Shown here piece after piece: positions 60,022-64,000 of a stretch of 64,000 bases of DNA (its first letter is position 1; each line of letters opens with the position of its first letter). Position numbers and translations under genes: made by a program. The notes beneath the pieces are model-generated. The model was not told the DNA's origin, ran no database searches, and worked only from the letters and a program-made list of their open reading frames with translations. The DNA comes from an uncultured Oscillibacter sp. (lineage in GTDB: Bacteria; Bacillota; Clostridia; Oscillospirales; Oscillospiraceae): the NCBI RefSeq assembly GCF_900544955.1, contig NZ_UQXD01000001.1:87358-151357 (forward strand), in the 5' to 3' direction.

Positions 60022-61404
60022 CTATTTGACGGGGACGGACACCGGCGCGGCGAAGGCCGTCTCGCGGTTGAAGTGGGGTTCCAGGTAGGCCGTGTTCCCC
60101 TGGAGGCCCGCCAGGGGGAACTCCTCGGTGAACCAGGTCTCCTCGTCCCGCCGCTCCCCGGTCTCCGGGTCCACCCAGCCGAAGGTGCTACTGTTCTGCC
60201 AGATGTCGTGGGGCTCCCCCGCCTCGTCCCAGAAGGAGCCGGAGAAGAGGTTGTACATGCCGCCGTCCGCCTCCCGAGGGAGGGCGAAGGACACCAGCCA
60301 GCCGTCCGGATACCGCTCCGCGCCCAGGAAGCGGACGTTCTCCGGCAGGTTCTCCGCGGTACCCTCCGCCAGATTGAGCCGCACCCGGGCGTTCTCCTTG
60401 TCCTGCCACCGGGCGCCGGTGATGTGGAGGGTCAGGTGCTCGCCCCCGCTGAAATAGGGGCTGTCCAGCCAGAGGGAGCCCTGGCTGCTGCCCCCGGCCA
60501 GGCCGGTGGAGAGGAGGCCGTTGGTGCTGGGCACGAAGGTGTCCCCCGTCTCCGTCTCCAGGTAGAAGTCCAGCCCCGTCAGCCAGGCGGTATTGGCCGG
60601 GTCCATGGCGAGGTTCAGCCGCATGTGGGTGGGATAGACCTCCGCCTCAGTCACGGTGACGGTCTGTCCGTCCAACACCACGGCGGCGCCGATGGGGATC
60701 CGCTCCCCTTGGGCGGTGAAGTAGGGGGAGAACTCCAGGCGGAAGCGGAAGTCCGCCAGATAGCCCGGGACTGGGTCCGGCGGCAGAAACAGGGAATCCT
60801 CCACGGAGGCCTCCGGCGCGGCGGGCTCCTCACTAGAGTGTCCCCGGTAGATCTGCATCCGCAGCTCCAGGGTGTCCGGCATATCCCGGTCAATGAAGTC
60901 CACCCGGAAGGAACGAAGCTCGCCGTTGGGGGTGCCGAAGGAGCCGGAACTGCTGGAGACGCCGCCGCACTCCTCCAGTTCCAGCGTGCAGTCCGCCTCC
61001 AGGGGGCCCTGGCTGCGGGTGTCCAGGGTGTAGTAGATGTTCAGCTGCCGCTGGTCCACGATGACGTATTCCACCGTGGCGGTGACGCCGTTCTCCGTCT
61101 GGCTCTGGCCGATGGGCTGTACGTAGTCGTGCTCCACAGCGGCGCTGAGGCTGGGGGACCAGGCCACCGCCTTGGCCAGCTCCCGCAGCAGCGGCACGCC
61201 GCCGCAGGCCCGGGCGAAGGGCGGGAACAGGTTCACCAGCAACATGAAGCCCACAAAGCAGGCCGCCAGGCTCCCCGCCGGGACGCTCCACAGCCGCAGC
61301 CGCCGCCGTGCCCGGTACCGGGCCAGGGCCCGGCCGGCGGTGCCCTCCAGCCCGGGCGGAAGGGGCTCCGCCAGCAGGGCTCTGTACTCCTCGTTCCGGT
61401 TCAT
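60022..61404 (-). CDS. DUF4179-domain anti-sigma-like membrane protein
   Basis: A 460-aa protein: short cytosolic N-terminus (about 1-38), one membrane segment (about 39-62, VPAGSLAACFVGFMLLVNLF), and a large outside part with the DUF4179 domain (EHDYVQPIGQSQTENGVTAT, then VIVDQRQLNIYYTLD). Its ATG overlaps the sigma-factor stop (ATGA), so it is the likely partner that holds this ECF sigma factor at the membrane. Confidence 0.88.
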   Translation of the reverse strand: MNRNEEYRALLAEPLPPGLEGTAGRALARYRARRRLRLWSVPAGSLAACFVGFMLLVNLFPPFARACGGVPLLRELAKAVAWSPSLSAAVEHDYVQPIGQSQTENGVTATVEYVIVDQRQLNIYYTLDTRSQGPLEADCTLELEECGGVSSSSGSFGTPNGELRSFRVDFIDRDMPDTLELRMQIYRGHSSEEPAAPEASVEDSLFLPPDPVPGYLADFRFRLEFSPYFTAQGERIPIGAAVVLDGQTVTVTEAEVYPTHMRLNLAMDPANTAWLTGLDFYLETETGDTFVPSTNGLLSTGLAGGSSQGSLWLDSPYFSGGEHLTLHITGARWQDKENARVRLNLAEGTAENLPENVRFLGAERYPDGWLVSFALPREADGGMYNLFSGSFWDEAGEPHDIWQNSSTFGWVDPETGERRDEETWFTEEFPLAGLQGNTAYLEPHFNRETAFAAPVSVPVK

Positions 61405-61910
61405 GAGCAAGCCTCCTCTCCCAGCTCCAGCCGCAAGAGCGCCAGGGCCCGGCGCTGCCGGGTGGCCACGGTGCCCTGGGGCAGTTCCAGCGCGTCGGCG
61501 GTCTCCGCCTGGGTGTACCCGGCGAAAAATCGCAGGATCACCACCATCCGCAGTTCCTCCGGCAGGCGGCGGACCGCCTCCCGCAGGGGCAGGCCGTCGT
61601 AGGCGTCCGGCCCGGCGGTGTCCGGCAGAGCCTCCTCCCCGCCGGGGGCGAAGCGCCGCCTGCGGCGCAGCTCCCGGTGGCACTCGTTGAGGAGGATGCG
61701 GGTGAGCCAGGTCTCCAGCACCGCCGCCTCCCGCAGGGACCGCAGCGCCCGCAGCGCCTGGTACACCGCCTCGTCCACCGCCTCCAGGGCGTCGGCCTCG
61801 CTGCCAAGATACAGGTACGCGGTGCGGTACAGCCGCCCCCGGACGGCCTCCGCCCGGCGGGCGAACTCCTCCTGGCTCACCGCCGCTCCGCGCGGCTCTC
61901 TCGGTTCCAT
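61401..61910 (-). CDS. ECF RNA polymerase sigma factor
   Basis: A 169-aa sigma-70-family protein with region 2 (RLYRTAYLYLGSEADALEAV, then LETWLTRILLNECHRELRR) and region 4 (FFAGYTQAETADALELPQGT). It is followed by its probable anti-sigma. Target genes unknown. Confidence 0.92.
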   Translation of the reverse strand: MEPREPRGAAVSQEEFARRAEAVRGRLYRTAYLYLGSEADALEAVDEAVYQALRALRSLREAAVLETWLTRILLNECHRELRRRRRFAPGGEEALPDTAGPDAYDGLPLREAVRRLPEELRMVVILRFFAGYTQAETADALELPQGTVATRQRRALALLRLELGEEACS

Positions 61911-61975
61911 CGGCGCTCCCCCTCCTTTCCTTCACCCATTAGAGTGCCCGGCGGCGCGTTTTGTTTGCCCCGGCG

Positions 61976-62009
61976 CAAAAAGATTCCCCTTCCCGTTTCA
62001 GGGAAGGGG
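61976..62009 (-). terminator. Terminator after xerD
   Basis: The stem CCCCTTCCC / GGGAAGGGG is followed on the minus strand by TTTTTG. Confidence 0.75.
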
Positions 62010-62065
62010 CAGAGGCGTCCCCGCGGCCCGCCGCAAAGCCCCTCCGCGGGAGGCGGCGGGGCCGC

Positions 62066-62953
62066 TCAGGCCCGGGGATGGGCCTTCTGGTACACGTCCT
62101 TGAGCTGCTTTTTCACCACGTGGGTGTAGATCTGGGTGGAGGAGATGTCCGCGTGGCCCAGCATCTCCTGGATGGACCGCAGATCCGCCCCGTTTTCCAG
62201 CAGGTGGACGGCGAAGGAGTGGCGCAGGGTGTGGGGGGTGATGTCCTTCTCGATGCCCGCCCGCTCCTGGTAGTACTTGATGATCTTCCAAAAGCCCTGG
62301 CGGCTCATCCGCTCGCCGCTCATGTTCACAAACAGCGCGGCCTCGTCCCCGTCGGCGATCAGCTGGGGGCGGATGTTCTTCACATAGTCGGACAGGGCCT
62401 TTACGGCGGTGTGGTACAGCGGGATGATCCGCTCCTTCCCCCGGTTCACGCAGCGGACGAATCCGGCGGCCAGGTTCAAATCCGTTAAATCCAGGGAGAT
62501 CAGCTCACTGACCCGGATGCCCGTGGCGTACAGCAGCTCCAGCATGGCGTGGTCCCGGAAGCCCTTGGCGTCCACGCACTGGGGCTGCTCCAAAAACAGT
62601 TCCACTTCCTTGCTGGTGAGAATCTCCGGGTACTTCCGCTCCACCTTGGCGGCGGCCACCCCCCGGGCGGGGTTGGTCCCCACGGACCCCTCCGCCAGGA
62701 GGAAGTTGTAAAACGACTTCACCGAGGCCAGAAACCGGGTGACGGAGGCGGCGGACTTGCCGTGGCCCAGCATGAAGCTCATGTAGCCCTCCACCATGCC
62801 GGCGTCCGCCTCCCGGGGCCCGCAGTCCTGGACGGTGTGGAGGTACTCGGCAAACTGGGTCACGTCCCGGAGATAGGAGCTGATGGTGTTTTGGGAGGCG
62901 TGCTTCTCCCCCGCCAGATACGCGCCGTAGCGTCCGATATCGTCCGTGGCCAT
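62066..62953 (-). CDS. xerD: Tyrosine recombinase XerD
   Basis: A 295-aa site-specific recombinase: core-binding domain (about 1-95) and catalytic domain with GIRVSELISLDL, HTLRHSFAVHLL, LGHADISSTQIYTHV carrying the Arg, His-x-x-Arg, His and Tyr residues. Size and its place after spoIIM, as in B. subtilis, support XerD for chromosome-dimer resolution. Confidence 0.93.
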   Translation of the reverse strand: MATDDIGRYGAYLAGEKHASQNTISSYLRDVTQFAEYLHTVQDCGPREADAGMVEGYMSFMLGHGKSAASVTRFLASVKSFYNFLLAEGSVGTNPARGVAAAKVERKYPEILTSKEVELFLEQPQCVDAKGFRDHAMLELLYATGIRVSELISLDLTDLNLAAGFVRCVNRGKERIIPLYHTAVKALSDYVKNIRPQLIADGDEAALFVNMSGERMSRQGFWKIIKYYQERAGIEKDITPHTLRHSFAVHLLENGADLRSIQEMLGHADISSTQIYTHVVKKQLKDVYQKAHPRA

Positions 62954-62968
62954 CTCCCCCTCTCTCGT

Positions 62969-63598
62969 TCAAATCACAATCCGCGGCAAAACCAGCCCCA
63001 GCAGCCGGGGCGACGCCGCCATATCCACACACATGCCCGCCAGCAGCACCAGTATCGCGCCGCCCAGCCGGAGCCAGCAGCTCCGCCCGTACGCCGCCGC
63101 CACCGGCCGCCGCCCTCTCCCAAAGGACGCCCTGGCCAGGGCGGCGGAGGTCTCCAGCGAGGGGACCGCCAGCAGAAAAAAACAGGGCAGCGTCACCAGG
63201 CACCGGATGCCGGACACCGCCAGCGCCAGCAGCACGCCGCCGCTGCCGAAGGCCGCCGTAAAGCAGCAGACGGAAAAGGACAGGAAGAAGCCGAAGGCCA
63301 GCGCCGTGCAGGGCAGCAGCGCCACGCCGATGGAGGAAAACCCCAGCAGAAAGGCCAGCAGCGGATACCGCAGATACAGCACCAGGGCCGAGAGCACCGC
63401 GCCCGCCCCCTGCCGGTCCCCGCCGTCCACCCGTACAAAATCCGATAAGTAGCGCTCCAGCTCTGCGCCGGTGGCGTCCGGCACCCGGGAGAGCACGACC
63501 TGTCCCAAAAGAATGCCGAAAAAAAAGAACAGCGCCAGCGCCAGCAGCCGGGGCAGCGGGGAGGGCGGTCCCCCGTCCCTACGTCTCTTCCAATTCAA
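62969..63598 (-). CDS. spoIIM: Stage II sporulation protein M
   Basis: A 209-aa integral membrane protein with about five membrane segments; FFFFGILLGQVVLS at the start and LLAFLLGFSSIGVALLPCTA fit SpoIIM of the DMP septal-peptidoglycan complex. It begins with TTG at 63598 (GAGGTGAG upstream). A sigma-E-like promoter and xerD downstream support the call. Confidence 0.85.
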   Translation of the reverse strand: MNWKRRRDGGPPSPLPRLLALALFFFFGILLGQVVLSRVPDATGAELERYLSDFVRVDGGDRQGAGAVLSALVLYLRYPLLAFLLGFSSIGVALLPCTALAFGFFLSFSVCCFTAAFGSGGVLLALAVSGIRCLVTLPCFFLLAVPSLETSAALARASFGRGRRPVAAAYGRSCWLRLGGAILVLLAGMCVDMAASPRLLGLVLPRIVI

Positions 63599-63617
63599 AA
63601 CCGACTCACCTCGCTCT

Positions 63618-63646
63618 ACCCTATGAGAGAGGCGCCGGCTTTATAC
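63618..63646 (-). promoter_or_regulatory. Sigma-E-like promoter of spoIIM
   Basis: Minus strand GTATAAA (63646-63640), 14 nt, CATAGGGT (63625-63618), 20 nt before the start. The rest of 63647-63948 is noncoding: an AT-rich part to 63780, then GC-rich DNA with short inverted repeats. Confidence 0.6.
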
Positions 63647-63948
63647 GAAACAGTTAACGTAAACCTTGTACGTTTTAATATAGTGCAATTTTCCAGATTT
63701 ATCAAGGAATTTGCGGGAAAATCACGTTTTTTGTCAGTTATGCCCAAATGTTATGTAAACATAGTTATGTAAACTACTAAAACCTGGGTGGGCAGGGGCC
63801 GGGCGGCACGGGGCAAAAGGGCCATATCTGGTGGCCCCGGCGGAAGCGCCGCCCCATATCTGCCCGGCCTCCCGCCTCCCCCGCCCCAGGGGATCTTTGG
63901 AGAAGAAACAGGGACGGTCCGAAGAATTTCGTGACTTTTCACAAATGC

Positions 63949-64000
63949 TCACCGGCGGCGTTTTTTGCTCCGGCGGCCCTGGGCCCCCAGCACCCCCGCC
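63949..64000 (-). CDS. C-terminal end of an unidentified gene
   Basis: The minus strand reads AGVLGAQGRRSKKRRR then TGA at 63951-63949. A Lys/Arg-rich tail of this kind is plausible for a real protein end, but only 16 residues are in the window, so neither frame nor product is secure. Confidence 0.3.
   Translation of the reverse strand, partial: AGVLGAQGRRSKKRRR

Noticed and set aside
60016..61602. 528-codon plus-strand ORF opposite the DUF4179 and sigma genes
   Set aside because: Antisense of two convincing genes; the product is rich in Gly, Arg, Val and His with no domain pattern.

Overview
The window looks like a chromosomal segment of a spore-forming, high-GC member of the Clostridia. 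The family-level guess, Oscillospiraceae (Flavonifractor/Lawsonibacter-like), is inference from gene content and GC-rich codons. Sporulation genes are spoIVA, cwlD, cotJAB, cotJC, yunB, sigH, spoIIM and an SLH-GH18 hydrolase. The housekeeping backbone is ruvCAB, radA, ligA, murD, glmM, coaX, xerD and rnpB.

Layout. 1-9.8 kb: an amino-acid ABC lipoprotein (partial), spoIVA, a Fur/PerR regulator next to an unusual QueD-like protein, ogt, coaX, a divergent pyrophosphate-PFK/FBP-aldolase pair, an amidase and the GH18 protein. 9.8-14.1 kb: a tyrosine recombinase, radA-cwlD, and the cotJ spore-coat operon. 14.1-41.2 kb: a 27.1-kb inserted element. 41.2-49.9 kb: the rest of cotJC, a T-box-controlled AGCS transporter, an AraC regulator, a VOC protein, yunB-ligA and murD. 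49.9-64 kb: rnpB, trmK-nif3-yebC, sigH, ruvC-ruvA-ruvB-glmM, an ECF sigma/DUF4179 pair, xerD and spoIIM.

Main discovery. cotJC (manganese-catalase-type coat protein) is cut inside codon 62. The first 61 codons end at 14103 and the remaining 136 codons resume at 41209. Joining the two at a shared GG dinucleotide restores the family signature DIGTEEL and a 198-aa CotJC. The element has a large serine recombinase at its left end, and its two termini together form a 48-bp imperfect palindrome centred on the same GG, as expected for a serine-integrase attP. A 55-aa ORF just upstream of the recombinase is a candidate excision (directionality) factor. This is the architecture of sporulation intervening elements such as skin in sigK or SPbeta in spsM, here in cotJC. 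Most ICE-derived genes in the element (parB, mobC, repA, tnpV, DUF6076, IS256, IS200) are broken, whereas the recombinase and both cotJC halves are open. This suggests, but does not prove, that excision is under selection.

Cargo. The element carries one co-directional 16-gene glycan operon (36.5 to 18.7 kb): a complete GDP-D-glycero-alpha-D-manno-heptose pathway (gmhA, hddA, fused hddC-gmhB), dTDP-sugar genes (rmlA, rmlC, rmlB but no canonical rmlD), four glycosyltransferases, an acyltransferase, a coiled-coil methyltransferase with 75-bp tandem repeats, and a Wzm/Wzt-type ABC exporter. If excision happens in the mother cell, that cell would repair cotJC at the price of this operon, while the forespore genome keeps both. 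That developmental reading is inference.
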